This document shows positions 52,327 to 61,859 of a stretch of 64,000 nucleotides of DNA, in pieces. Every line of letters starts with the position of its first letter. Position 1 is the first letter of the stretch. A program made the translations under genes and the position numbers. The notes below the pieces were generated by a model, which was not told where the DNA came from, did not search any database, and was given only the letters and a program-made list of their open reading frames with translations. Origin of the DNA: Clostridiales bacterium (GTDB lineage Bacteria; Bacillota; Clostridia; Lachnospirales; Lachnospiraceae); NCBI GenBank assembly GCA_012839295.1, contig DUNO01000036.1, positions 1 through 64,000 on the forward strand. Reading direction: 5' to 3'.

Positions 52327-53082
52327 ATGAAAAGCTTTGAACAGCAAATCTATGAACTTGCGGAGGTAATTAAAAAAGCCCGGAACATCTGTGTCTTTTC
52401 CGGGGCAGGCATCAGCGTACCATCCGGGATTCCGGATTTTCGGTCAACGGGCGGCCTTTACAGTGCCCGGGATGAAAGCGGTTATTCACCGGAGGAGATG
52501 ATTTCCCATACCTTTTTTGTCCAAAAGCCTGGGATTTTCTATCGTTTTTATAAGGAAAAGATGATTTATAAGGATGCACGGCCCAACATTGCCCATCGTT
52601 TCTTTCCCCTGCTTGAGCAAGCCGGCAAGCAGGTTCCTATCGTAACGCAGAATATTGACGGCCTTCACACCCTGGCAGGGAGCAAGGAGGTATTTGAGCT
52701 GCACGGCAGCATTTACCGGAACTATTGTACAACCTGCGGCACGTTTTACGGCCTGGATGAAGTCCTGTCCCAGCAGGGCGTTCCATATTGCAAAAAGGAC
52801 AGTGGCATAATCAAGCCGGATGTGGTGTTGTATGAGGAGCCGCTGGACGGTGATACGATACAAAAGGCAGTTTCGGCCATTGCTAATGCAGAGGTGCTGA
52901 TTGTGGTCGGAACCTCGCTTACAGTATATCCGGCAGCCTCCTTTGTGGAGTACTTCCGCGGGAAGCACATTGCGGTGATGAATAAATCAACCACGCATTT
53001 AGACCATTCTGCAGAATTTGTGTTTGACTGTGGAGCGGAGGTATGTACCCAGAGGCTGGGGGAGATACTTGGGCTGCTGTAG
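52327..53082 (+). CDS. Sir2-family NAD-dependent protein deacylase
   Basis: Removes acetyl or other acyl groups from protein lysines using NAD. The NAD site GAGISVPSGIPDFRS, the TQNIDGLH segment and the catalytic histidine in ELHGS are intact. Zinc ligands C-x2-C (CTTC) are followed by only one clear cysteine (PYCKKDSG); the fourth ligand position is Asp or absent, which occurs in some members. 251 residues is normal. AAGGTGG precedes the ATG. Confidence 0.92.
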   Translation: MKSFEQQIYELAEVIKKARNICVFSGAGISVPSGIPDFRSTGGLYSARDESGYSPEEMISHTFFVQKPGIFYRFYKEKMIYKDARPNIAHRFFPLLEQAGKQVPIVTQNIDGLHTLAGSKEVFELHGSIYRNYCTTCGTFYGLDEVLSQQGVPYCKKDSGIIKPDVVLYEEPLDGDTIQKAVSAIANAEVLIVVGTSLTVYPAASFVEYFRGKHIAVMNKSTTHLDHSAEFVFDCGAEVCTQRLGEILGLL

Positions 53083-53220
53083 GTAGTATAAGGAGCAAAC
53101 GGGATAATGGCAGTGTATTAGGAGGTGATGGAAGATAAGGTTTGAGGTCAAACAAAAGTGGCCTACGGATTTTTGTTTTCTATAGGCCTGAGCGGCTCCT
53201 TCATTATAAAATTTGTCTGA

Positions 53221-53445
53221 TTAATCTATAAGCTGTTCAATCTCCAGGATAAAATCACTTGGTTTGACGTCAAGGGCGTCGCACATTTTGAATACAATAT
53301 TTATGGTAGGCTTTCTCTTCTTTCTTTCCAGCATACTGATATAGGTTCTGTCAATATTGCAGCGATGGGCAAGCTCCTCCTGGGAAAAACCGGCCAGGCG
53401 CCTTTTATTGCGTAATACGGTTGCTAATGCAGCTTCTAATTCCAA
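53221..53445 (-). CDS. XRE-family helix-turn-helix protein
   Basis: 74-residue single-domain DNA-binding protein: LATVLRNKRRLAGFSQEELAHRCNIDRTYISMLERKKRKPTINIVFKMCDALDVKPSDFI is the Cro/C1-type helix-turn-helix. The start is TTG at 53445 with GAGGTG about 8 bases upstream. Such small regulators often control restriction, defence or mobile functions, but no such partner is adjacent. Confidence 0.88.
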   Translation of the reverse strand: MELEAALATVLRNKRRLAGFSQEELAHRCNIDRTYISMLERKKRKPTINIVFKMCDALDVKPSDFILEIEQLID

Positions 53446-53713
53446 AATTCATCACCTCTTCACCATACTCGTGCATATTCGACAAATAGTCCACGGACTA
53501 TAGTCAACAAAAAAATATTGTGTTATAATGTAAATACTAATTTTGCGCAATATTTACCAATTTATTCATTATCTAAGTTTTATCGTCACTTGTAAAAAAA
53601 ATCCTGGATATGTTGCTGATGGCGAAGGCAGGTAAAGGGGATGGAACAAGGCTTTGTTATATTCTAGCCGATAGGGTGGAATGTAACAATAGCTCTGAAT
53701 TGGAGGAAAAGGT

Positions 53714-55006
53714 ATGGCGTTTAGAAGGAAAGTAGAGCAAGGCAATGAGCAAGTAAAGGATGCAAAGCAACTGATCCAACCGTATTTGCAGCTGGTAGAG
53801 GAAAAGGAGGTCTGTATTCTTGGAACTCTGGGCACTGTAAATGAGTTACTGCAGTTTATGACAAATCTTGATTATGTCAAAGAAATGATTCAGGATGCCA
53901 ATAGCCAGGCAGAAATGATAGAAACAGTAGCATCAAGCAGTGAAGAAATGGCAGCGACAACAGAGGAGATTTCAAGCTATGTGCATGAATCCAACGCGAA
54001 GATGCAGCAGGCGACGGATGAGGCGGGCAAGAGTCTTAACCAGGTAGACAAAACCTTTGAAAGAATTGAAAATAATATTAATGAAATTGATACCGTCAAG
54101 GGAATCATGGCAGAGGTAACAGCCGAAACAGTTAAGATTAATGAGCTGGTTAATGTGATTAAAGCAGTTGCAGACCAAACGAACCTATTATCCTTAAACG
54201 CATCAATTGAAGCAGCAAGGGCTGGCGAGCATGGCCGAGGCTTTGCAATAGTGGCGGGAGAGATTAAGAAGCTGGCTGAAAATACCACAGAGCAGGTAGA
54301 TGTAATCAGGAGAATTGTGGAAGGGCTTAATGAAAAGATTGGAAAGGCTTCCGGGGAAATCGACAGGGTTGTGAATACCTTTAGCAGCTCCAGGGCAGCT
54401 ATTGATGAAGCAACCGGAGGGATTAAGGGAATTAATGTTACCATGGGCAATGTAGAGGCCAGCTTTACATCAATTTCAGCAAATGTGGAGGAGCAGGCGG
54501 CAACAACCCAGGAGATGTCGGCCCATTTACAGATTATTAATGAAAAATCAGCAAAGCTGAGATCTGAAGCGGATAGGACGGGACAGGCCTTTTTTGACAT
54601 TTCGCAAAAGGTGGATGGCATCAGGCTTAAAGCTTTGAATTGTTGTTCCGGCAAGGTCGACGCCGGTACAATGATTGAATTAAGCATCACAGACCATTTA
54701 ATGTGGAAATGGCGGGTTTATAATATGATCCTTGGGTATATCCAGTTGGACGTTACGGCTGTGGGCGACCATCATGGCTGCAGACTGGGCAAGTGGATTG
54801 CAACCTTGGATCAAACGGGTAGTGGAATTAAGAACGTGATTATGAAAATGGAGCAGCCCCATTCTGAGGTCCACAAAACTGCGAAAAAGGCAATCCAGGA
54901 ATATAATAACGGAAACAAGGTCTCTGCAGAACATCTGTTATTAGAGATTGAGAAGAATTCACAAATGGTAGTTGATGCCCTTACGGAGCTAAAAAAATAT
55001 ATATAA
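53714..55006 (+). CDS. soluble chemoreceptor with zinc-binding CZB domain
   Basis: 430 residues without a membrane segment. The signalling domain of a methyl-accepting protein (about residues 60-300) is shown by [39 protein letters not shown]. The C-terminal CZB domain (about 320-430) has the zinc pattern His...HHGCRLGKW. CZB receptors sense zinc or hypochlorous acid in other bacteria. GGAGG stands 8 bases before the ATG. Single gene. Confidence 0.93.
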   Translation: MAFRRKVEQGNEQVKDAKQLIQPYLQLVEEKEVCILGTLGTVNELLQFMTNLDYVKEMIQDANSQAEMIETVASSSEEMAATTEEISSYVHESNAKMQQATDEAGKSLNQVDKTFERIENNINEIDTVKGIMAEVTAETVKINELVNVIKAVADQTNLLSLNASIEAARAGEHGRGFAIVAGEIKKLAENTTEQVDVIRRIVEGLNEKIGKASGEIDRVVNTFSSSRAAIDEATGGIKGINVTMGNVEASFTSISANVEEQAATTQEMSAHLQIINEKSAKLRSEADRTGQAFFDISQKVDGIRLKALNCCSGKVDAGTMIELSITDHLMWKWRVYNMILGYIQLDVTAVGDHHGCRLGKWIATLDQTGSGIKNVIMKMEQPHSEVHKTAKKAIQEYNNGNKVSAEHLLLEIEKNSQMVVDALTELKKYI

Positions 55007-55044
55007 AAATTCGCAGGGTTTCAGCGGGAAATATGGGAGAATAA

Positions 55045-55100
55045 ATTGTATCGGATAAAGTCTTCGAATAAGTGGTTGGGAAGGTTTTATTCGATACAAT
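55045..55100. other. 15-bp hairpin after chemoreceptor gene
   Basis: ATTGTATCGGATAAA (55045-55059) pairs with TTTATTCGATACAAT (55086-55100) with one G-T pair and a 26-base loop, between converging genes. No T run, so whether it terminates is unclear. Confidence 0.5.
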
Positions 55101-55119
55101 CTATTCACGGCTACCATGC

Positions 55120-55938
55120 TTACAGACGTCCTGCTATATTGATTATGGCATTCTTTAGAAGTCTTTCGGAGGAATGCTCTTCTTTTTCATACTCAAACAG
55201 CTCACAGCTTTTAAGAAGCCTGGAGCTTTTGAGCGCAATCTCAAAAGGAATCATCTCATCATCCCGGCTGTGGTAAATATATATTTTCTTTTGGAGTAAG
55301 CTGGCTGCAAAGCCCCAGTTTTTATACTGCAGATTAGTCGATTGCCCGAGGCCGTACCAGTTGGGGTAAACGTATTTCTGGAAGATGCTATCCATGCTTT
55401 CCCCATCCTCCGTATCTTTCCATCCCTTTTTTCTTTCCCCAGCCTCTATGGCCTTTACACCGTACTTTCCAATGACATATGGGGGCAAATGTCTGGATAG
55501 GAAAAATAAAAACCTTTCCTGCCGGGCATTCATCCGGTAAATTTCTTTATTATTTACCAGCGGAATTCCAGCACATATATTAACCCCATCCACAAGCTGG
55601 GGATAGGCGGCTGCAAGGGCATAGCAATAAGGAGAACCGGCGGAAAGTCCCAGTACATCAAAGCGCTTTAGCTGAAGATGTGAGATGAACTCCTCCAGCT
55701 TCAAGGTATATCCGTATACACTTCTATGGTTTAAGCGGGAGGATGATCCGTAGCCGGGGCGCAGGATAGTGATGAGGTATAGATTATGTTTTTGTACAAT
55801 TGCCAGCAGGCTCTTTGAAAAGGGCATGGGAACAGCTCCATGCATATATAGCACCGGATAACCGTTTTCAGGGCCATAGGTATAATATTCAAATCTATTA
55901 CCCTGGCTGTCCCGGAAGATAAAATGTCTGTATTCCAT
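55120..55938 (-). CDS. alpha/beta hydrolase
   Basis: Soluble hydrolase of 272 residues. The nucleophile elbow is GLSAGSP (Ser near residue 100), the acid is probably Asp in YHSRDDEMIPF and the histidine in KEEHSSER. HGA near residue 33 is the oxyanion loop. It lies 25 bases after the NrdI-like gene in one iron-box-controlled transcript opposite the siderophore-type transporter genes. A role in opening an imported siderophore is a reasonable guess from position only. Confidence 0.85.
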   Translation of the reverse strand: MEYRHFIFRDSQGNRFEYYTYGPENGYPVLYMHGAVPMPFSKSLLAIVQKHNLYLITILRPGYGSSSRLNHRSVYGYTLKLEEFISHLQLKRFDVLGLSAGSPYCYALAAAYPQLVDGVNICAGIPLVNNKEIYRMNARQERFLFFLSRHLPPYVIGKYGVKAIEAGERKKGWKDTEDGESMDSIFQKYVYPNWYGLGQSTNLQYKNWGFAASLLQKKIYIYHSRDDEMIPFEIALKSSRLLKSCELFEYEKEEHSSERLLKNAIINIAGRL

Positions 55939-55963
55939 AGTTAAATTCCTTTCCTTCCTACCA

Positions 55964-56314
55964 TTAATTTCCCTGTCCTTTTAGAAATTGCTTCACAAAT
56001 TCAACATCCTCCTGATCCCCTGATCCGCTGATTTTCCGGATTACAGGAATATGATAAAGCTTATTTATCTTATCAGCAGCCTTGCAGTAAAAGGGGCCAA
56101 ATTTTTTATTGCCGTTTACTACAACCCCGGTTACAAGCTCTTTATGCCGGTCTAAAAATAAGCTGGTCGTATCCGGGATTTTACCTAAACCAACATTCCG
56201 GGTGACAAGGAGGCAGGCCTCATTAAGATCCATATCAACAGATTGTGCCGGGTATCCCAAAGCCTCAGCAAATTCCTTACCCAGGCCGGTTAAGCTATCA
56301 TAAACAACTATCAT
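55964..56314 (-). CDS. nrdI: NrdI-like flavodoxin
   Basis: 116-residue flavoprotein resembling NrdI, which supplies oxidant to the manganese cofactor of class Ib ribonucleotide reductase. Seen: MIVVYDSLTGLGKEFAEAL (FMN phosphate loop), VVVNGNKKFGPFYCKAADKINKLYHIPVIRKISGSGDQEDVEFV (FMN ring loops and family C-terminus). The nrdE and nrdF genes that normally accompany it are not adjacent. GGAGG precedes the ATG. Its promoter carries an iron-box-like palindrome. It could serve a distant NrdEF or act as a flavodoxin reductant in iron uptake. Confidence 0.82.
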   Translation of the reverse strand: MIVVYDSLTGLGKEFAEALGYPAQSVDMDLNEACLLVTRNVGLGKIPDTTSLFLDRHKELVTGVVVNGNKKFGPFYCKAADKINKLYHIPVIRKISGSGDQEDVEFVKQFLKGQGN

Positions 56315-56367
56315 AAAAACCTCCGCAATAATATTCTCTTAAGGTGATATTCAGGAAAAACAAATTG

Positions 56368-56423
56368 GTTAGTTAATGCTAACTAACAGAGCTTATTATA
56401 TACGAAAAGCAAGAAAAACACAA
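56368..56423 (-). promoter_or_regulatory. nrdI promoter with iron-box-like operator
   Basis: Reverse strand: TTGTGT (56418-56423), 17 bases, TATAAT (56395-56400), then the palindrome GTTAGTTA-ATGC-TAACTAAC (56368-56387) at the transcription start. The core resembles DtxR/IdeR boxes. Confidence 0.7.
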
Positions 56424-56600
56424 GCTGGAAAACAGAATCTTTTTTTCCATAGATTAAACCCGGGTAGGCTATTTATAATAACGGAGCTATTCTTTGGATT
56501 GACAGCATGGGCTATGCCACTGACAGTATTGGGCTTAGGCCGGTAAAGCAATTGCGGTAATTGCTGCAAGGTAAAATTCAACAAATCCATGGAAAAGGGA

Positions 56601-56655
56601 TTGACACAAAATGGGGAATCTGGTATATTGGTCTTTGGAGTTAGCCTAGGCTAAC
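56601..56655 (+). promoter_or_regulatory. ABC transporter promoter with iron-box-like operator
   Basis: TTGACA (56601-56606), 17 bases, TATATT (56624-56629), then the perfect 16-bp palindrome GTTAGCCTAGGCTAAC (56640-56655) at the transcription start. Very close to the IdeR consensus core TTAGGTTAGSCTAACCTAA. Confidence 0.8.
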
Positions 56656-56736
56656 CATATTTTGCATATTAGGACATTAAAAAGTCAGGGAACGCTTCTT
56701 GATACCCTGAAAGTAAAGAGGTGGTTTGCAATGGCA

Positions 56737-56754
56737 GGTTAGTTTTGGCTAACC
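56737..56754 (+). promoter_or_regulatory. second iron-box-like site before ABC genes
   Basis: GGTTAG-TTTTGG-CTAACC, about 80 bases downstream of the first site and 115 bases before the first ABC gene. Confidence 0.65.
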
Positions 56755-56868
56755 ATAATAAAAAAGCAGGTACTTAAATTAGCTGCGAACATAGCTAAGA
56801 ACGAAAGTATAATGCGAAAGATCCTTTAATGAGAACATATTTATTCATAAAAAATAGGAGAAATGACC

Positions 56869-58683
56869 ATGAAGCAGAAAAATAATCCTAAAACCGGTAT
56901 AGCGCGTCTTCTTGAGCTGGCTGCTACGAAAAAGCCCTTAATGATCGGTTCCGTTATTCTGTCATCGCTGGCTTCCGTTGCCAGCTTTATTCCTTACATT
57001 GCCATATATTTTATGGTAAGGGAGATCCTAAGTGTTTGGCCTGATGTGGGGGAGCTTAACGCTGCGCTTGCCATCCGTTATGGGGGGCTTGCCTTCGGAG
57101 GTGTTGTACTTAATATCCTGCTCTATTTTGGCGCCCTGGTGTGCTCCCATCTGGCAGCCTTTGGCACCCTATATGAGCTGAAGGTGAATTTCGCCACACA
57201 CCTTGCAAAGGTGCCACTGGGCTTTCATGTCCTTGTTGGGAGCGGGAAATTAAGGAAGATCATGGATGAGAACATTGAAAAGATAGAGGAATTCATTGCA
57301 CACCAGCTCCCTGATATTGTGGCGGCCTTTGTTGCTCCCGTAGTGATGGTGGTAATATTGCTGGCGGTAGACTGGCGTTTCGGTCTGGCAGCTATGGCAG
57401 GAGTGGTTATTTCCTTTGTGCTGCAGATATCCATATATGGCAATGAGGGAGCAAAGAGGATGATGGACCAGTACCAGGTATCCTTGGAGAACATGAATAA
57501 TGCTTCCGTAGAATACATAAGGGGTATTGCAGTGGTAAAGGCCTTTAAGCAGACGGTATATTCCTTCCGGCGGCTGCACGATACCATTAAGGAATATACC
57601 AGCATGGTAATCCCCTACACCCTCAGCTGGCAAAATGGTTTCTCCGCCTTTATAACACTAATCAATAATATTTACCTGTTTATCCTGCCGGTGGGCATTT
57701 TGGTCGGGATGAAAACTACGGATTATGCTACTTTCGCCGCAACGCTGATCTTTTACCTGATTTTTGTGCCGGCTATCGCAGGTATTTTGATGAGGGTCAT
57801 GTATGTTAATTCCAACAGCATGCGTATTTTAAATGGGGTGGAAGCCATGGACAGCCTGCTGGCAGAGCCGGTGATGCCCCAGCCAGCCCAGTCTAAGAAG
57901 GTTGAAAGCTATGATGTAGAATTCCAGAATGTATCCTTTGCCTATGACAAAGCGAAGGATACGAGGGCACTGAACGGTGTATCCTTTACAGCCAAACAGG
58001 GGCAGGTTACCGCCATCGTGGGGGCTTCCGGCAGCGGTAAAAGCACCGTCGCCCATCTGATTCCCCGCTTTTTCGATGTTACAGACGGAGCGATCCTTCT
58101 GGGCGGAGTGGATGTGAGGAAAATGAGTACCTCCTATTTAATGGAGCAGGTAAGCTTTGTATTCCAGGATGTGTTCCTGTTTAAGCAGAGCATCAGGGAT
58201 AATATCCGGTTGGGCAACCCGGAAGCCAGTGATGAGGAGATCGTAAGGGCAGCCAAGGCTGCCCAGTGCCATGAATTTATCATGAAGCTGCCGAAGGGCT
58301 ATGATACGGTCATCGGAACCAAAGGGGTGCATCTGAGCGGAGGAGAAAAACAGCGGGTAGCCATAGCCAGGGCCATTGTGAAGGATGCGCCGGTCATTGT
58401 GCTGGATGAGGCCACTGCCTTTGCGGATCCTGAGAACGAGCACCTGATTCAGAAGGCTTTTGAGAAGCTGATGAATAATAAGACTGTAGTTATCATTGCA
58501 CACCGCCTGTCCACCATTCGCAGTGCCAATAAAATTGTAGTGATGGATTCTGGAAAAGTGCTGGAGGAAGGCACCCACGGGGAGCTGCTGGCCCGGAAGG
58601 GAAAATATGCCCTCATGTGGCAGACCTATAATGAGACTGCCAGCTGGACGATGAAGGGGAAGGGGGGAACTGTAAATGCCTAA
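56869..58683 (+). CDS. ABC transporter, permease-ATPase fusion, first half
   Basis: Half-transporter of the exporter-fold type: six membrane segments (residues about 20-310) and a nucleotide-binding domain with Walker A GASGSGKST, signature LSGGEKQRV, Walker B VIVLDEATAFADPENE and switch IIAHRLSTI. 604 residues. It pairs with the next gene (8-base overlap), a layout shared with YbtPQ and IrtAB, which import iron-siderophores despite the exporter fold. Iron-box sites upstream and siderophore genes downstream support iron uptake. ATG 56869 is preferred over 56863 for spacing to AGGAG. Confidence 0.9.
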   Translation: MKQKNNPKTGIARLLELAATKKPLMIGSVILSSLASVASFIPYIAIYFMVREILSVWPDVGELNAALAIRYGGLAFGGVVLNILLYFGALVCSHLAAFGTLYELKVNFATHLAKVPLGFHVLVGSGKLRKIMDENIEKIEEFIAHQLPDIVAAFVAPVVMVVILLAVDWRFGLAAMAGVVISFVLQISIYGNEGAKRMMDQYQVSLENMNNASVEYIRGIAVVKAFKQTVYSFRRLHDTIKEYTSMVIPYTLSWQNGFSAFITLINNIYLFILPVGILVGMKTTDYATFAATLIFYLIFVPAIAGILMRVMYVNSNSMRILNGVEAMDSLLAEPVMPQPAQSKKVESYDVEFQNVSFAYDKAKDTRALNGVSFTAKQGQVTAIVGASGSGKSTVAHLIPRFFDVTDGAILLGGVDVRKMSTSYLMEQVSFVFQDVFLFKQSIRDNIRLGNPEASDEEIVRAAKAAQCHEFIMKLPKGYDTVIGTKGVHLSGGEKQRVAIARAIVKDAPVIVLDEATAFADPENEHLIQKAFEKLMNNKTVVIIAHRLSTIRSANKIVVMDSGKVLEEGTHGELLARKGKYALMWQTYNETASWTMKGKGGTVNA

Positions 58684-60433
58684 GAAGACAAATTTACCGC
58701 GGCTGCAGGATGCCCTGATGCTGACGGACAAAGGCTATAAGGATTTAAAGAAAGCGATTGCCGCTTGTACTCTTACTAATTTTGCTATGATGCTCCCCAC
58801 AATCGTGATGCTGCAGGTAATTATGGAGCTTATCAAGCCTTTTACAGGAGGGGAAATCTCCTGGAACAAGCTGTGGCTTCTCTTCGGGTCAGGCATTGTG
58901 GCAGCTCTTCTTGTGTTTCTATGCAGCAAAAACGATTATAAGAAGACCTATATTGTGTCCTACCTGGAGAGTGAGAATGCCCGTACCTCACTGGCAGAGC
59001 ATATCCGCAAGCTCCCTATGAGCGTATTCAACTCGAAGGACATTTCAGAGCTGACCACCAACCTTATGGGCGATGTGGCAACTACGGAGCACGTATTAAG
59101 CCATATTTATCCCCAGCTGTTTTCCAACGCTATAACGGTGACTGTGATCTGCATTATGATTGCATTTTTTGATTGGCGTATCGCCTTGGCAATCTTTGTC
59201 TCGGTGCCGGTGGCGTTCCTGATTATTGTCGGCAGCCGGGGATTGCAGAGGAAGCTGGGGAAAAAGCATGCTGCTGCAAAGCTTTCCGCCTCGGAGCAGG
59301 TGCAGGAATATATTGAGGGCCTAAAGGTGATTAAGGCCTGCAATATGGACGGTGAGAGGTTTAAAACCTTGGAAAATGCCCTGCGGACTATGCGCAACCT
59401 GGCAATTAAGTTTGAATTTGGCACCGGTGTCTTTATTACAGGGGCACAGGTCGTGTTACAGGCAGGCGTGGGAATTACGGTATTTGTCGGCATCACCTTG
59501 CTGGTGGGCCGGCAGATCGAACTGATCCCCGTTCTGATGTGCCTTCTGATCGTTACCCGTATTTACGGGCCGATCCAAACGGAGCTTACTTTATTGCCCG
59601 AGCTTCTGTATCACCAGATTGCCATAAAACGTATGCGTGGGTTGATGAATATTGCACCAATGGATGGCAGCGAAACACCCGTTGGACAATTTGATATTGA
59701 ATTCGATAATGTGAGCTTCCGTTATAATGCAGGAGGGGAGGAGACCTTGAAGGATGTGAGCGTGTCCATTCCATCAGGAGGTATTACAGCTCTGGTAGGT
59801 CCCTCCGGCAGCGGCAAAAGTACCATGTCCCGGTTGATTGCGAGATTTTGGGATGTGGATAAGGGAAGTATTGCCATTGGAGGGGTTAATGTCAAAACCT
59901 TGGATCCGGAGCACCTGATGGGCTATATGTCCTTCGTTTTCCAGGACGTAGTGCTGTTTAATGATACGATTTACAACAATATCCGTATCGGTAATATGGA
60001 TGCAAGCTATGAGCAGGTAATTGCAGCCGCCAAGGCAGCGCGCTGTGATGAATTTGCCAGCAAGCTGCCCGATGGATATGATACCCTGCTTGGCGAAAAC
60101 GGAAGTACGCTGTCCGGCGGTGAGCGGCAGCGGCTGTCCATCGCACGGGCGCTTTTGAAGGACGCCCCCATCGTGCTGTTAGATGAAGCAACAGCTTCCC
60201 TTGACCCGGAAAGTGAAGCCTATATCCAGCAGGCGATTAGCGCCTTAATCGAAAAAAAGACAGTAATCGTGATAGCCCATCGTCTACGTACCATTGTGGA
60301 CGCGGATAAAATTATTGTAATGGATGAGGGAAGTGTAGCGGAGCAAGGCACCCACCAGGAGTTAATGAATAAAAAGGGATTATACAATAAGCTATATACG
60401 ATCCAGCAGGAAAGCCTTGGCTGGAGCATCTAA
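58676..60433 (+). CDS. ABC transporter, permease-ATPase fusion, second half
   Basis: Partner of the preceding gene, overlapping it by 8 bases. Six membrane segments (about residues 25-310) and an ATPase domain with GPSGSGKST, LSGGERQRL, VLLDEATASLDPESE and IIAHRLRTI. 585 residues. Both halves have complete catalytic motifs, so both ATP sites should work. The likely complex is a heterodimer in the cytoplasmic membrane. Direction of transport cannot be read from sequence. Confidence 0.92.
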   Translation: MPKKTNLPRLQDALMLTDKGYKDLKKAIAACTLTNFAMMLPTIVMLQVIMELIKPFTGGEISWNKLWLLFGSGIVAALLVFLCSKNDYKKTYIVSYLESENARTSLAEHIRKLPMSVFNSKDISELTTNLMGDVATTEHVLSHIYPQLFSNAITVTVICIMIAFFDWRIALAIFVSVPVAFLIIVGSRGLQRKLGKKHAAAKLSASEQVQEYIEGLKVIKACNMDGERFKTLENALRTMRNLAIKFEFGTGVFITGAQVVLQAGVGITVFVGITLLVGRQIELIPVLMCLLIVTRIYGPIQTELTLLPELLYHQIAIKRMRGLMNIAPMDGSETPVGQFDIEFDNVSFRYNAGGEETLKDVSVSIPSGGITALVGPSGSGKSTMSRLIARFWDVDKGSIAIGGVNVKTLDPEHLMGYMSFVFQDVVLFNDTIYNNIRIGNMDASYEQVIAAAKAARCDEFASKLPDGYDTLLGENGSTLSGGERQRLSIARALLKDAPIVLLDEATASLDPESEAYIQQAISALIEKKTVIVIAHRLRTIVDADKIIVMDEGSVAEQGTHQELMNKKGLYNKLYTIQQESLGWSI

Positions 60434-60450
60434 AATCTAAATACCCAAAA

Positions 60451-60489
60451 CAAGTGGCTGCCGCAAAGCTATTTTGCGGCAGCCACTTG
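60451..60489. terminator. 17-bp perfect hairpin after ABC genes
   Basis: CAAGTGGCTGCCGCAAA (60451-60467), loop GCTAT, TTTGCGGCAGCCACTTG (60473-60489). No T run follows on either strand, but the stem is very stable and lies between converging genes. Confidence 0.6.
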
Positions 60490-60551
60490 CTGGCTAAGGG
60501 AAGGAAATCTGTCCCTGCAATCGTAGGATAGCAACGGATTGGCCGGTATCC

Positions 60552-61523
60552 TCACAATCCGAAACTCTTACGGAATTCACTTGGTGTGATCCCGTGGATT
60601 GCTTTAAATGCGGCGCTGAATTTTGCCGCATTTTCATAGCCGCACCGGTGGGCAATGTTTTTAATATTTAATTCGTCGTCGGCTAGCATCTGCATGGCAC
60701 GCTTCATAATGGATTCCCTGATATAGGAATTCAGCGTAACGCCGTACAGGCTTTTAAATGCAATGCGCAGTTTACTTTCACTCATTTCGGCAAGATGGCA
60801 TAACTCTTCTGTGGCAGGAAGCGAAAGAGGACTTTGGTCTATCCGCTCCTTTACCCGGTAGAGTTTTTTTTCGTCATTCCAGGTAACATAGCTGCGGCGG
60901 CTGCGTTTTTGCTTTTCCCTGTCCAAATTGTGGGCAAAGAGGCAAAGAAGCTCGATTGCCTTGCATGGATAGGCAGGGGGAGGGAGGCGGTTGCCGCGTA
61001 CACCCCATCGGAGCTGTTCCATAACCAGCATTACGTTTGGGGTATCAATGTGCTGGGGTCTCCAGCAGGCTGCATCCTTGATCCTGATCGGGTAGGAGTA
61101 GCCGGTGGCATTCAAAAAGGCTTCAATGCAGGAATCAAAGATCAGCATACTGGTGAAGCAGGCATGCATTCCGGCAGGAATTGTAAGGCGTACCGGACTC
61201 CCGGGATTGATCCATAGATGTGTGAAGGGAGTAAGGGTGCGGGAGGCCTTCCCCTTCTGTGTCAGGGTAATTTCTCCCGTATCAATACACAGGATTAAAA
61301 GGCAGGGCTGCTTGATATGCATGGTATAATCCAGCGCTTTCTGGGTTGTAAGCCAGGCACTGGCTACAAATAGACCGTCACAGGGATGGACCTCATGAAT
61401 CCAGCCGTTTTCCCAGGTGCCCGGAAGGGTGTAAAAGGCATAATGGTCCTGGTATTTTGTATCAAAATTAAAATGCTTTGCCAGGGCGCCAAGACCCAGC
61501 TCATATTCCTTGGTATAATCCAT
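60552..61523 (-). CDS. AraC-family regulator
   Basis: 324 residues: an N-terminal sensing domain (about 1-200) without a recognised fold and a C-terminal AraC DNA-binding domain with two helix-turn-helix motifs (LCHLAEMSESKLRIAFKSLYGVTLNSYIRE and IAHRCGYENAAKFSAAFKAIHGITPSEFRK). The layout matches YbtA/PchR-like regulators that activate siderophore genes when the siderophore is present, which fits its place between two iron-uptake units. The start at 61523 has GGAGGGG 7 bases upstream; 61529 is too close. Confidence 0.9.
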   Translation of the reverse strand: MDYTKEYELGLGALAKHFNFDTKYQDHYAFYTLPGTWENGWIHEVHPCDGLFVASAWLTTQKALDYTMHIKQPCLLILCIDTGEITLTQKGKASRTLTPFTHLWINPGSPVRLTIPAGMHACFTSMLIFDSCIEAFLNATGYSYPIRIKDAACWRPQHIDTPNVMLVMEQLRWGVRGNRLPPPAYPCKAIELLCLFAHNLDREKQKRSRRSYVTWNDEKKLYRVKERIDQSPLSLPATEELCHLAEMSESKLRIAFKSLYGVTLNSYIRESIMKRAMQMLADDELNIKNIAHRCGYENAAKFSAAFKAIHGITPSEFRKSFGL

Positions 61524-61726
61524 AAGCATCCCCTCCTCATGTCAGTTTAGTCAGATTATAGCATGCAAACAGAAAATGATTCAAGTGATTATAATCCAAA
61601 ATGTGATAAAAGTAATCCGAAATAGGAGTATAAAATATTAGAAAATACATAGCAACACCCTATAGTTAAAGAGTTTTATGAAAAACAACAGGCAAAGTAA
61701 CCTTGAAGGATATACTCCAATCTGGA

Positions 61727-61784
61727 TTGACACAGAAAAAAGGGCATGATAGAATAGCTCCATAAGTTAGTGGTATCTAACTTA
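61727..61784 (+). promoter_or_regulatory. fec-type operon promoter with iron-box-like operator
   Basis: TTGACA (61727-61732), 17 bases, TAGAAT (61750-61755), then TAAGTTAG-TGGTAT-CTAACTTA (61763-61784) at the transcription start. Same geometry as the promoters of nrdI and the ABC pair. Confidence 0.75.
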
Positions 61785-61859
61785 GTCTGGCGGCGCGCAC
61801 CAGGTTTTTATCATTGGCTCAACAATATTGAATCAACAATAAGGAGATAATAGGTTATT

